From NCBI GenBank assembly GCA_036504535.1, contig DASXUY010000021.1, positions 1 to 64,000 on the forward strand: DNA of 64,000 nucleotides, written 5' to 3'. The notes under the pieces were generated by a model. It was not told the origin of the DNA and made no database searches. It saw nothing but the letters and a program-made list of their open reading frames with translations. Source of the stretch: JARLGU01 sp036504535. Lineage in GTDB: Bacteria; Armatimonadota; Armatimonadia; Armatimonadales; Capsulimonadaceae. Both the position numbers and the translations under genes were made by a program. Of the stretch, positions 27,247 to 35,884 are shown in pieces (positions within the stretch are counted from its first letter, which is position 1; each line of letters begins with the position of its first letter).

Positions 27247-29001
27247 TTATTTAGCTGGTGTCAGTACCACTCGCCGCAGGTTCATCACAGCTCCATGGGG
27301 CATTGTCCGCGCTTCAATTGACACCTTAGATGTGCCTCCCGGCAGGCTTACCGTCCCCGGCATCGTGACGGTTTTATACACACCCCACGAGCCGGTATCC
27401 TCCACAACTCCACTAACCCGTGTGGTCGACGCCACGATCTCGAACTTCGACCCGCCGCTTCCACGGTCGCACGCGTACTCAAGTGAAACAGTGTAATTCC
27501 CGCCTGTGGCAGGAGTGACCACCTCCCAGGAGGCGGTATCGTGCACATTGGTCCAGTATCCAATATTCGATGGCGAACCTTCCAGCTGCATGGCCCCGAC
27601 GAGTTCCGCCGCGTCCGCCGTTAACCCAAACGAGCCGTCAGCCGACGGCCGAATTGCCAACGACACTGGCTTAACCTCGATAGGCCCTTTCAGCTTCAAG
27701 ACGACAACGGTGTCGGCAGCATCGGGAGTCGAGGGAGCTGCTATCGACGTCACGCCGTCGACGCTTTTGGTGACACCAAGCTTAACATTGCCCACCAATG
27801 TCGTCGCCGAGTCCACCTCGGTCACAAGTCCGGGCAGCGTGACGCCATCCTTCCAATCAAACACGTGAAGGTAGAGCTTGGTACCACGCGTCGTAATGCG
27901 CACGTTTTTCGGCAACCGATCGAGCGGCGACGCGGTTGTCCCATAGATGGACTCGCCGTTTAGCTTAAGCCAAGCGCCAACCGCCAGGAGCGCGTCAATC
28001 TCGGGCTGTGGAATCGTCCCGGTAGCATCAGGTCCCACATTGAGCAGGTAGTTTCCACCCTTGCTGGCGACGTCCACAAGGTTATGAATAAGCGTCACAG
28101 GCGATTTGAAATGCGTGTCGGACGCGCAATAACCCCAATGGTCATTGATAGTCATGCACGTTTCCCAATCCTTACCAGGAAAGCCCTTCGGCGGGATATA
28201 CTGCTCCGGTGTCTCCGTATCACACTTCACACCATTGCCGAGACGATTGTTCGCGATTAACTTAGGATGCGCAGCGAAACCTGCTGTGAGGCTCTTGATA
28301 TCGTCAGGCGACATCCCAACCGGCGTATCCCACCACAACACGTCAGGGTTGTACTTTGTAAGCAGTTCGGCTACCTGCGGCGCGGCTACAGTGCGAACAT
28401 ACTCGTGCAAGTCGCCATCCTGCGCCTTGTCCCAATGCCCGCCATACGCCGCGCCTCCGGCGTGGTGCCAATCTTGCGCTTGCGAATAGTAGACGCCAAA
28501 TTTGACGCCAGCCTTCTTCGACGCCGCAGTCATCTCGGAGATAGGATCGCGCTTAAGCGGTGTCGCATCGTAAATGTTGTAGCCATCTACGGCAGTTCGG
28601 TACATGGCAAAGCCGTCATGGTGCTTGGCAGTCATCACGATGTACTTCATTCCAGCAGCTTTGGCCACCGAAACCCACGTGTCGGCATTGAACTGTGTGG
28701 GGTTAAATTTCGCTGACAGGGCCGCGTATTCAGCGACCGGGATCTTCGCGCTGTTCATAATCCATTCGCCGTAGCCATTCTTGTTTCCCCACACCCCGCC
28801 AGGGACGGCATACAGCCCCCAATGAATAAACATCCCAAATCGAGCATCTCGCCACCACCCCATCCGGGCGTCACGCTCCGCCTTAGATTCAGTCGCATGC
28901 GGATCCACCGACTGCGCCGCTGCAATGGAAGGGGCAAGACTTAGCGAACAGGATAGGAGACCAACGGCAAGCAGAATGCCAGTCATGCGTCGCTTGTTCA
29001 T
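27247..29001 (-). CDS. Secreted alpha-L-fucosidase (GH29)
   Basis: About 584 residues with a signal peptide (to about 30). The GH29 barrel shows R-F-G-M-F-I-H-W-G-L-Y, A-K-H-H-D-G-F-A-M-Y, F-G-V-Y-Y-S and the nucleophile region D-V-L-W-W-D near residue 222. E-T-C-M-T-I-N-D-H-W-G-Y and N-Y-L-L-N-V-G-P follow. The last 150 residues form a beta-sandwich of the CBM/DUF5077 sort. It removes alpha-linked fucose from glycans. ATG-ATG at 29004/29001 is preceded by AAAGG. Its place beside GH110-like genes fits stepwise removal of terminal galactose and fucose. Confidence 0.93.
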   Translation of the reverse strand: MNKRRMTGILLAVGLLSCSLSLAPSIAAAQSVDPHATESKAERDARMGWWRDARFGMFIHWGLYAVPGGVWGNKNGYGEWIMNSAKIPVAEYAALSAKFNPTQFNADTWVSVAKAAGMKYIVMTAKHHDGFAMYRTAVDGYNIYDATPLKRDPISEMTAASKKAGVKFGVYYSQAQDWHHAGGAAYGGHWDKAQDGDLHEYVRTVAAPQVAELLTKYNPDVLWWDTPVGMSPDDIKSLTAGFAAHPKLIANNRLGNGVKCDTETPEQYIPPKGFPGKDWETCMTINDHWGYCASDTHFKSPVTLIHNLVDVASKGGNYLLNVGPDATGTIPQPEIDALLAVGAWLKLNGESIYGTTASPLDRLPKNVRITTRGTKLYLHVFDWKDGVTLPGLVTEVDSATTLVGNVKLGVTKSVDGVTSIAAPSTPDAADTVVVLKLKGPIEVKPVSLAIRPSADGSFGLTADAAELVGAMQLEGSPSNIGYWTNVHDTASWEVVTPATGGNYTVSLEYACDRGSGGSKFEIVASTTRVSGVVEDTGSWGVYKTVTMPGTVSLPGGTSKVSIEARTMPHGAVMNLRRVVLTPAK

Positions 29002-29064
29002 CATTGAAACCTTTCGCGCGGACCAAATGGAGATTGCTCTTGTCGTAGCCGCGTAGCACTAATC

Positions 29065-29081
29065 AAGCGCCAAACGCGCTT
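29065..29081. promoter_or_regulatory. Inverted repeat upstream of fucosidase gene
   Basis: AAGCGC-CAAAC-GCGCTT, 64 bp before the gene; a candidate operator. Unlike the palindromes before the other enzymes of the locus. Confidence 0.4.
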
Positions 29082-29124
29082 AAGATGGTGTAGGTACGAA
29101 AACTCTCGTTAACATCCCAGTATG

Positions 29125-29153
29125 AAAAAAGCCGGACCCTAAGGCCCAGCTTT
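29125..29153 (-). terminator. Terminator of tRNA-Thr
   Basis: On the minus strand an AAGC-GGGCC / GGTCC-GGCTT stem with TTAG loop is followed by TTTTTT, about ten bases past the CCA end. Confidence 0.8.
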
Positions 29154-29163
29154 CATCACAATA

Positions 29164-29238
29164 TGGAGCCGGAGGCAGGACTCGAACCCGTGACCCGCTG
29201 TTTACAAAACAGCCGCTCTACCACTGAGCTACTCCGGC
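29164..29238 (-). tRNA. tRNA-Thr (anticodon TGT)
   Basis: Cloverleaf on the minus strand: GCCGGAG/CTCCGGC acceptor, GCTC/GAGC D-arm, GCTGT/ACAGC anticodon stem with TTTGTAA loop, T-arm with TTCGAGT, discriminator T, encoded CCA. It marks the left edge of the accessory island, which lies on its 5' side. Confidence 0.95.
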
Positions 29239-29836
29239 AAATTCCACCAATCAAAAAGTCCCCGATTTGATCTGTTGACGGCCCTTTTATACCCTCTCAC
29301 CCCCCTCGCCGTCAAGGTCGTATTTCCAGTAGGTCGTAAAAACGTAAGAGCACATGCTCTTTTTGAGCCGTTTTCGGCTACCAAAGGTAGGAATCCGGCG
29401 ATAAGAGCATACCTTTGCCTCCGCCTGACCGCTGTTGCCGTCCGCCGCTCAGCACGACGGAGGCCGCCCTTTACTTGTAGGGCGCTAACCTGGAACTGTC
29501 GGAAAAGAGCACATCGGGTGTCGGCAATCCTCTACCCGAGCAACCGATGAATGCGGCGTTCCATGATCGAAGTGCAATACGTCGAGAAGTGGTCACTGCC
29601 CTTGTTGACCTTGAATTGTGGACATCACGATAATCTTCGCAATGTCCGAAGAGAGTGAACAGACAGGCTCACTCTGCCGCAGTCGGCCACTCCGGGAACG
29701 CAGATTCCTAGATGAGCTGTCCGAATAGCGGCGCGAAATTGCCCTTCCAAGGGTAGAGTATTGCTTAGTGGTGGCTTGCTCGAAGCTTTGAGCTTCCGCT
29801 GAGCCTGTTCTTGATGTCCCACGAACCTGATTATTA
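29239..29836. other. Junction region between tRNA-Thr and the accessory island
   Basis: It holds the tRNA promoter and two small hairpins near 29350-29385 (AAGAGC/GCTCTT and AGCCG/CGGCT with T runs). The remainder, to the HerA-like gene, has no supported gene. The dispersed repeat family of the left half is not seen from here on. Confidence 0.4.
29286..29315 (-). promoter_or_regulatory. Promoter of tRNA-Thr
   Basis: Minus-strand TTGACG (29310-29315) and TATAAA (29286-29291) with 18-bp spacing, about 45 bases before the tRNA. Confidence 0.6.
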
Positions 29837-31321
29837 ATGTTGTCTCGTCTTATTGAATCCCTCCTCATCAACATCGTCAACAATCCCAAGGGGGTGCGGA
29901 CGCTCGGCCGGCGCGAGAAGCCGAAACTTGCCGCTCAGGTTGAGCCTTCTTCAGACGTGGTCGTTGTCGGACATGCTATCCCAGTGCTTCCAGAACTTAT
30001 TACCCTGAGCGATGCCGAGAGGCGCCGACACGTGTACGTGCTTGGCGCGACCGGGAGCGGCAAGACGAACCTCCTACTTCGACTCATCGAAGCCGACATC
30101 GCTAAGCGTACCAACATATGCGTCATCGATTTGCGCGGCGATTTCGTCGACCGCATCCTTCCCCGGCTTGCCGCGAGCGGCGACCCGGCCGAGACCGGGA
30201 AGAAGCTGCTTCTGGTGGACCTGAGGGATGCGGAGTTCAGCGTCGGCCTCAACGCGCTTTCCGGCGACGGGGACGCCTACAGCCGCGCCTTCGGGGTGCT
30301 GGCGATCCTGAAGCAGCACGCAGAGTCGATGTCGTGGGGCGTCCAGCTCGAAGAGACGCTGCGCAACTGCCTGTTGGCCCTAGCGGAGACCCGATGGACC
30401 ATTCTTGAGATCGAACCGCTCCTATGCAACCGGTCGTTCAGAAGCGAAGTCCTATCGCAGGTTACCGACCAATACGCCCGCTCGTTCTTCGGGCGGTACG
30501 ACCAACTCTCGGACGACAAGCAGCTTTCCTGGAGCCAGCCCGTGCTCAACAAGGTCAGCCCGCTGCTGGCGATCCCGCAGCTTCGCCACCTACTGGGGCA
30601 GCGGGAAGGCGCGAATCTGGCGGAGATTGTAAACGACGCTTCCGGCACCGTCGTCCTGGTCTCCCTCGCCGTCGACAGGCTGCACCAAGCCGCCTACCTT
30701 GCCGGCAGTCTGATAACCAGCGCGCTCCAAGGGGCGGTCATGTCGCGGGTTGACATTCCAGAGAACCGGCGCGTCCAGACGAACTTCTACATAGACGAGT
30801 TCGAAACGATGGCCTCCGAGCGGTTCGAATCGATCATCGCCGAGGGCAGGCGATTCGGGCTTGGCCTGTGCCTGAGCCATCAGAACTTGAGCCAGGTTCC
30901 AATGTCACTGCGAAAGGCCCTTCTCAACAACGTACACACCCAGTTCTACTTCCAGACTGGCGCCTCCGACGCGGCTGAGGTGGCCAAGGAACTGTCCTCC
31001 GGCGAGACGCGGGAGACGCGCCGGAGCGTCCTTATCTCTCAGGATGTCGGCGAAGCGTTCCTGGTCAGGCGCGGCAAGCCGAGCACAAGAGTCAAGGTCA
31101 TACGCACGATTGACGGGACGGCGGATGCGGAAGCCGTAAGAACGTTGCGCCAAGCCTCAATTCAGACGTTCGCGCGACCCCAGGAGGCCGTAAGGCTTGA
31201 GCTTGCGGGGCGCGCCGACCGATATTCAAACCTTGCCGGAACTCCTGCTGCCCCGAGCACGCCGACATACGAGATACGCCATGCCAAGAAAGACGACTTC
31301 AAGCCAAAGCGAAAGCTCTGA
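29837..31321 (+). CDS. HerA/TraG-type P-loop ATPase (DNA pump or coupling protein)
   Basis: 494 residues. Walker A is G-A-T-G-S-G-K-T (70-77), followed by I-C-V-I-D-L-R-G-D-F, and Walker B is N-F-Y-I-D-E-F-E (about 315-322). C-L-S-H-Q-N-L-S-Q is the sensor/Gln motif shared by VirD4, TraG and HerA hexamers. There is a single ATPase domain with no N-terminal membrane helices, so it is more like cytoplasmic coupling ATPases of mobilisable elements than a full VirD4. It overlaps the next gene (replication-relaxation protein) by 41 bases; this gene pair suggests a conjugation or plasmid-processing function. Confidence 0.85.
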   Translation: MLSRLIESLLINIVNNPKGVRTLGRREKPKLAAQVEPSSDVVVVGHAIPVLPELITLSDAERRRHVYVLGATGSGKTNLLLRLIEADIAKRTNICVIDLRGDFVDRILPRLAASGDPAETGKKLLLVDLRDAEFSVGLNALSGDGDAYSRAFGVLAILKQHAESMSWGVQLEETLRNCLLALAETRWTILEIEPLLCNRSFRSEVLSQVTDQYARSFFGRYDQLSDDKQLSWSQPVLNKVSPLLAIPQLRHLLGQREGANLAEIVNDASGTVVLVSLAVDRLHQAAYLAGSLITSALQGAVMSRVDIPENRRVQTNFYIDEFETMASERFESIIAEGRRFGLGLCLSHQNLSQVPMSLRKALLNNVHTQFYFQTGASDAAEVAKELSSGETRETRRSVLISQDVGEAFLVRRGKPSTRVKVIRTIDGTADAEAVRTLRQASIQTFARPQEAVRLELAGRADRYSNLAGTPAAPSTPTYEIRHAKKDDFKPKRKL

Positions 31322-32207
31322 GGACCGGCGGAGCCGCTTCCGGCCCGATCCGACCGGCCGCATCATCATCGGGGAACGCGACGTCAGCCTTCTCGTCGAC
31401 CTGTACTACCACCAGGTAATGTCGCGACACCAGATCCAGGAGCTCCACTTCGGATCGGCCCCGAGGTGCAACAGTCGGCTTAGGCTGCTGTACGACCACA
31501 AGTTCGTGTCACGGACGTTCCCCGATGAGTCGCCGTACGGGTCCCAGGCCGTTTACACGCTCGGTCTTTCGGCGGCATCGCTGGTGTCTACCGAAACCGG
31601 AATACCGATTCCAGAGGTCCGCAAGCGCTGTAGGTCGGCGACGCCGACGTTCCTGGACCACGCCTTAAAGACAACTGATTTCTACTTGTCGGTAAGGTCG
31701 GCGGCAGTGGCGACCGGAGTATCGGTCGACCTTTGGCTTCCTGAAACGAGGTGCCGGCACGAATACGACATTCGGCGCGGGACCGGCGGGCTATGGACGC
31801 GGGAGGTATTCAAACCCAACGGGTTCTTCCGCCTCGACACTACTCGTGAAGCGGCAAGTTCCACAGTGCAGTTTGCCAGCTTCTTTATCGAGACCGACCT
31901 CGGCCACACGTCTTCCGCGCAATTCCAGGGCAAGGTCGCGTCGTACCGGCGTTACCGCGAAAGCGGCCTTTTCGACGAGGTTTACGGCGATACGGGATTC
32001 CGCACGCTCGTCGTCACGACCGGCGCGCATCGATTGGAGAACCTCCAGAGCCTTGCAGCAAAGGACGGCGAAGGCTATTGGTGGTTCACGACTTTTGAAG
32101 CCGTCGCCGAAAAAGGGCCGTTGGATCCGATATGGACGGCGCTGTCGGTCGCGAATCCGGTCGGCTTGCTTGACCTTTTTGGTTACACAATCGGAGATTT
32201 GCTATGA
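31281..32207 (+). CDS. Replication-relaxation family protein
   Basis: 308 residues starting at the ATG at 31281, inside the end of the ATPase gene. The N-terminus has a winged-helix pattern (R-D-V-S-L-L-V-D-L-Y-Y-H-Q-V-M-S-R-H-Q-I-Q-E-L-H-F-G ... C-N-S-R-L-R-L-L-Y-D-H-K-F-V) typical of the replication-relaxation family. L-D-H-A-L-K-T-T-D-F-Y and F-F-I-E-T-D-L-G-H follow in the C-terminal part. Family members occur on plasmids and conjugative elements and are thought to act in replication or relaxation. ATP pump and zinc-ribbon neighbours overlap it on both sides. Confidence 0.8.
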   Translation: MPRKTTSSQSESSEDRRSRFRPDPTGRIIIGERDVSLLVDLYYHQVMSRHQIQELHFGSAPRCNSRLRLLYDHKFVSRTFPDESPYGSQAVYTLGLSAASLVSTETGIPIPEVRKRCRSATPTFLDHALKTTDFYLSVRSAAVATGVSVDLWLPETRCRHEYDIRRGTGGLWTREVFKPNGFFRLDTTREAASSTVQFASFFIETDLGHTSSAQFQGKVASYRRYRESGLFDEVYGDTGFRTLVVTTGAHRLENLQSLAAKDGEGYWWFTTFEAVAEKGPLDPIWTALSVANPVGLLDLFGYTIGDLL

Positions 32208-32653
32208 GGCTGTGCCTTAGCTGCTATCATCTCTGGCCGGCCGCTTCGGCGTTCTGCGGCCATTGCGGACGGACCTTCGGGGGCCGGATGTGCCCAAAGA
32301 AGCATCTTAGCCCGCGAACTGCCCAGCACTGTATCCTTTGCGGGGCCGACCGCCTGTCGGAGCCGACCACGTTCCTCGCCTTGGGCTGGCTTGCGACCCT
32401 GATCGGGCTCGCGATGACGTCGGGCATCATTTGGGCTGTCTGGTCTTACCTTACTGAAAGTACGAAGGACGTCGTTCCCATTCTGGTGCACTACGCCCTG
32501 TTCCTGGCGGTCATGCTTTACATTATTCGGGCGTTCATGGGAAAGAACGTTTGGAACGGCCTGTGGCGCGCGTGTCAGATGTTTGCTCGAGTTGTCTCCA
32601 AGGCAGTTTGGCTCATTTGGCAGGTGTTGGACAGGTTGCTTCTGAAACGATAG
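32204..32653 (+). CDS. Zinc-ribbon membrane protein
   Basis: 149 residues with two zinc ribbons at the N-terminus (C-L-S-C-Y and F-C-G-H-C-G-R; then M-C-P-K-K-H and C-I-L-C-G-A-D), two transmembrane helices (about 58-83 and 90-110) and a basic tail. The ATG overlaps the previous stop (ATGA), so it is the third gene of the operon. It could anchor the ATPase or DNA-processing proteins at the membrane; that is inference only. Confidence 0.7.
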   Translation: MRLCLSCYHLWPAASAFCGHCGRTFGGRMCPKKHLSPRTAQHCILCGADRLSEPTTFLALGWLATLIGLAMTSGIIWAVWSYLTESTKDVVPILVHYALFLAVMLYIIRAFMGKNVWNGLWRACQMFARVVSKAVWLIWQVLDRLLLKR

Positions 32654-32920
32654 GCGCCTCGCACCCGTTGGATTAATCGCGCCACGCACCAAATGTTTAA
32701 TTCTTATGTTCCGACCTCGCTAGCCCCGCATCCTCGTCGTCCGCCAATCCTCTTGTTGCATAGGCACGATGCGGACGCTCATGCCGATCGACGGAAGGTC
32801 ACGACCAGAAGCTGTCGCATAGTCGCGGCGAACCTAGTCGACCGCTACCTCGACCATGTCTCTGCCAGTGGCGATGCTCCGCGCATAGTCATTGCAGGTA
32901 GCAATACTTAAGCATCTACA
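32654..32920. other. Short intergenic region
   Basis: No gene or clear signal is seen. It separates the ATPase operon from a convergent small gene. Confidence 0.35.
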
Positions 32921-33145
32921 TCACACTTGGCAGTTTTTCACCATTTGGATGAATTGCTTCAAGACCTCGCCGTTCTCGGTTAGGTGGCCGCCCTTACCGT
33001 TACACTGGTCGCAAGGACCGAAAGAGATCGACGAATGCATACCGAAACCGGTGCTGCCAGAGCTCCGCTCCGAAATATTCTTCTCACCCTTGCATTTCTC
33101 GCAAGTTACGAAAAAGTCGTCCAGCGTGATACCTTCCGGGATCAT
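32921..33145 (-). CDS. Small DnaJ-type zinc-finger protein
   Basis: 74 residues with two C-x-x-C-x-G knuckles (C-E-K-C-K-G and C-D-Q-C-N-G-K-G) as in the DnaJ cysteine-rich domain, and a conserved-looking tail (L-T-E-N-G-E-V-L-K-Q-F-I-Q). No J domain is present. Such free-standing zinc fingers occur on plasmids and phages; the role is unknown. Confidence 0.6.
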   Translation of the reverse strand: MIPEGITLDDFFVTCEKCKGEKNISERSSGSTGFGMHSSISFGPCDQCNGKGGHLTENGEVLKQFIQMVKNCQV

Positions 33146-33527
33146 AATGTTAGCTGCCTCGCTTCAAGTATTTGACGTTTCTCACTTACAGTGATTCTAC
33201 CATGGAGTGTCCTGGTATGAACTCGTACTTAGAAACAAATGTTTGGGGAACATCCGGTCTCTTTCCGCCGACGTATCGAGGTAGTATAGTAGTACATAAA
33301 ATCGGCTGTCGACAGGGATATCGTTGGACGCCAAATCGTCATAGAGATACTAACGCGAGCGCAGCACTAGGCATATCTTAGCTTTCGGAATACGCCGGCA
33401 ACCGATACTGAGAACGGCGTAGCCAAATTTTGTCATTCGGAACGCTCGCATTCTTATCCCACCACGAACTCCCAGAATTGCATAATATTTTTCTCAGGAC
33501 TGTTCAAGGCTCGAAAGGACATCGCAA
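33146..33527. other. Intergenic region before the HEPN-type gene
   Basis: AT-richer than its surroundings, with no supported gene. It should contain the promoter of the next gene; a CGAAAGGA ribosome-binding region precedes the ATG at 33528. Confidence 0.35.
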
Positions 33528-35054
33528 ATGCTAAATAACCTGCGACGGATTAAAACAGTGAGCGTCACCCTTCCCAAGGACGAGCGGGGATTTTTAGGAC
33601 GGGAGTGCCCCGTACAGGAATGCGAGGGACATTTTACCATAAAGCCAGGGACAGGCCTAACCGGCGCTGACCTATTGTGCTATTGCCCGTATTGCGGACA
33701 TCATGGCAAGCCGGATACGTTTCACACCAAAGAACAGGTTGACTATTTTACGTCCGTTGCCCGCAATCAAATTACGCGTGCGTTCCAGCAGGACATGAAG
33801 GAATTTGCCAAAAAGCTCGAGTATCGTTCGCCTTCGAATAGTTTCATTGGGTTGAATATCAGCACAACATTCAAACCGGGATCGTTGCCACCCATTCATC
33901 ATTACCGCGAAAGGACGCTTGAAACCGACGTTGTATGTGATGTTTGCACGTTGCAATACACCATATACGGAGTATTTGGATTCTGCCCCGACTGCGGAGT
34001 GCACAACTCTCGGCAGATACTAGATAAGAACTTGGAACTCGCAGGAAAGCAAGTCGCACTTGCTAACACTTTGGAAGGCGATCTTGCTGCGCATCTTGTC
34101 GGTGATGCGCTTGAAAATGTAGTATCCGCGTTTGACGGATTCGGACGCGAGACTTGTCGGCTTCATGCCGACGGTGCTACGACACCGGCCAAAGCCATTA
34201 ACGTCTCATTTCAGAATCTTGCCGCCGCACGGCAGAAGGTTCAAGACCTATTCAGTATCGACATCTCGCGAGCCGTCACGCCGCAAAATTGGGAGATGAT
34301 CTGTCGTAACTTCCAGAAACGCCATTTGCTTGCTCATAAAATGGGGGTCGTTGACCAGTCCTACATCAACGCGACTCACGATACTAGCGCTGTCGTTGGA
34401 CGCAAGGTTGCCATTGAGGCGCCGGACGTTCAGCAGCTCGCAAGCCAACTAAGCCTCTTGGGTTCGTACCTGTTTTCACAATTTTCAGGGTCGCCGATTT
34501 CCCCCATTGTTCCAGACCCGAATGAACAGCCCATATCGGGATCGTCCGTCCCCCTACGAATTAGGATTCCAGGGTTGAAGGTGCCCGATCAGTCCGTTCT
34601 CGAGGCGCTCTATAAAAGCTTCATCGAGCTCGGCGGATTCGGTACGATCGTTGATGCCGAAACGCTAACGGTCCCCAACATTGACCCAGAGAGTCTTCTG
34701 GAATCCCTGGATCACTTGGTTCGCAGTGGATTTGTTGCTTGCCCAGACAGCTTGCATGACATGCAGTATGCCTATCTGATGCCGACCACGCATGGTTTCG
34801 AGACCTACGGCCGGGCTTTTGTCACCGGGTTCAAGCAGTCTGTCAAGAAAGTTTTGACGCATATTTTAGACACAAAGCGCGGAAGCCAGGCAGAGATCGT
34901 AGAGGCTACTGGCTGTGCAGATTGGATCGCCGATTACGTGCTTCACGATCTTAGCGACCGCGACTTAGCCGTCGTCGCATTTTTTATTGGCGGGGACAAC
35001 ACTATAGGCATGGTGGGACCGGGGCTGCGGAGATATGTCGAAGATTTCGACTAA
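33528..35054 (+). CDS. Zinc-ribbon protein with HEPN-type R-x4-H motif and C-terminal helical domain
   Basis: 508 residues. Two zinc ribbons lie near the N-terminus (C-P-V-Q-E-C ... C-Y-C-P-Y-C at about 27-57, and C-D-V-C ... C-P-D-C at about 137-157). A helical middle contains N-F-Q-K-R-H-L-L-A-H-K-M-G (R265-H270), which fits the R-x4-6-H active site of HEPN ribonucleases. The C-terminus looks winged-helix-like. HEPN RNases are common in abortive-infection systems, so this is a candidate single-gene defence protein. It has its own upstream region and no operon partner. Function is inferred from one motif. Confidence 0.55.
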   Translation: MLNNLRRIKTVSVTLPKDERGFLGRECPVQECEGHFTIKPGTGLTGADLLCYCPYCGHHGKPDTFHTKEQVDYFTSVARNQITRAFQQDMKEFAKKLEYRSPSNSFIGLNISTTFKPGSLPPIHHYRERTLETDVVCDVCTLQYTIYGVFGFCPDCGVHNSRQILDKNLELAGKQVALANTLEGDLAAHLVGDALENVVSAFDGFGRETCRLHADGATTPAKAINVSFQNLAAARQKVQDLFSIDISRAVTPQNWEMICRNFQKRHLLAHKMGVVDQSYINATHDTSAVVGRKVAIEAPDVQQLASQLSLLGSYLFSQFSGSPISPIVPDPNEQPISGSSVPLRIRIPGLKVPDQSVLEALYKSFIELGGFGTIVDAETLTVPNIDPESLLESLDHLVRSGFVACPDSLHDMQYAYLMPTTHGFETYGRAFVTGFKQSVKKVLTHILDTKRGSQAEIVEATGCADWIADYVLHDLSDRDLAVVAFFIGGDNTIGMVGPGLRRYVEDFD

Positions 35055-35884
35055 GGTTCAGCCTTGGGTGAATTCGGTATGCAAGTTCGCAAGTATGTTG
35101 CTGTCGGCTATGCGCCTCTTTTCTTGTTTCCAGGCTACATCATCCACAGCGTTACCTCGGCGATCACCCTCCGCCGTCAGGATGAGACATAGCTCCTTGC
35201 TGTGCGCTTCTTGACGTTAAGTACGATCAGCTGCTTGCTACGTACTCTCCTGCGCATTTACACTAAACAGGCTTTCATCTCCACATTAATTCTTCACCAA
35301 GCTGGTTGATGCCGTTCTCGGACGCTGCTACGGAGACCGATACATCCTCAGCTGGGAACAGCAGACGCGTGTCGATCCCTGGCACGTGGATCCGAATATA
35401 TGGAGCATAACCCACTATGACGTGAAATATCAAATATGTGTCGAGGCCAGTTACCACCCACGAGGTCAAGCCGCTCAGCCTTCTGCACAAGGCTGCCGAG
35501 TGCGCGGGCGCGGAAGGACTCGCTCTCACGTGCAGCGATCGTTAAGTAGAAACAACAGACCACTCTTCGGCTCGATTGAATGTGTGGGTCCAACTGCATT
35601 CCAGCCCGCGCATTCGGTGCGCGGGCATTTTTAATGTTTCATCGCGCGCTGTTGCCATCCGTTCCGAACTTACGAATTGCCCACACGGGCTTGAGAGTTC
35701 ACAAGAGCTTCATGCATGCGGTTGCGGAATGCCGCGACAGGGCATTGCATATGGTCGATCAAGACATGCAGTTGCCAGAACGCACGTCCTTGTGCACGCA
35801 TGCTCCGAAAAACCTATGATGGCTCCGATGCGGCAGACCTTCCTTAGAAGGCAAACCACCTGCCGCCCTTGACAAGGAGACATC
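35055..35884. other. Long intergenic region with possible gene remnants and repeat copy
   Basis: 830 bp without an intact gene. On the minus strand two overlapping frames around 35275-35600 give plausible protein-like stretches (L-T-I-A-A-R-E-S-E-S-F-R-A-R; and L-L-F-P-A-E-D-V-S-V-S-V-A-A-S-E-N-G), which suggests a decayed gene of unknown kind. The first copy of a 72-bp repeat with a terminator-like stem lies at 35586-35657. AAGGAGA before 35885 is the ribosome-binding site of the next gene. Confidence 0.4.
35586..35657 (+). repeat. 72-bp direct repeat with stem-loop, left copy
   Basis: GGGTCCAA, GCATTC, then the stem GCCCGCGC/GCGCGGGC with ATTCGGT loop, a T run, and CGCGC..TTGCCA. It matches 39587-39661 in the same orientation. 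The two copies bracket the methyltransferase-helicase gene. Confidence 0.75.

Noticed and set aside
29164..29238. tRNA-Thr as a proven attachment site
   Set aside because: The island lies on the 5' side of the tRNA, no tyrosine integrase is visible and no matching direct repeat was found; only a serine recombinase is present. Boundary status stays tentative.
35275..35599. Possible gene on the minus strand before the methylase-helicase
   Set aside because: Two frames each give short protein-like stretches but neither is intact or recognisable; kept only as a possible remnant.
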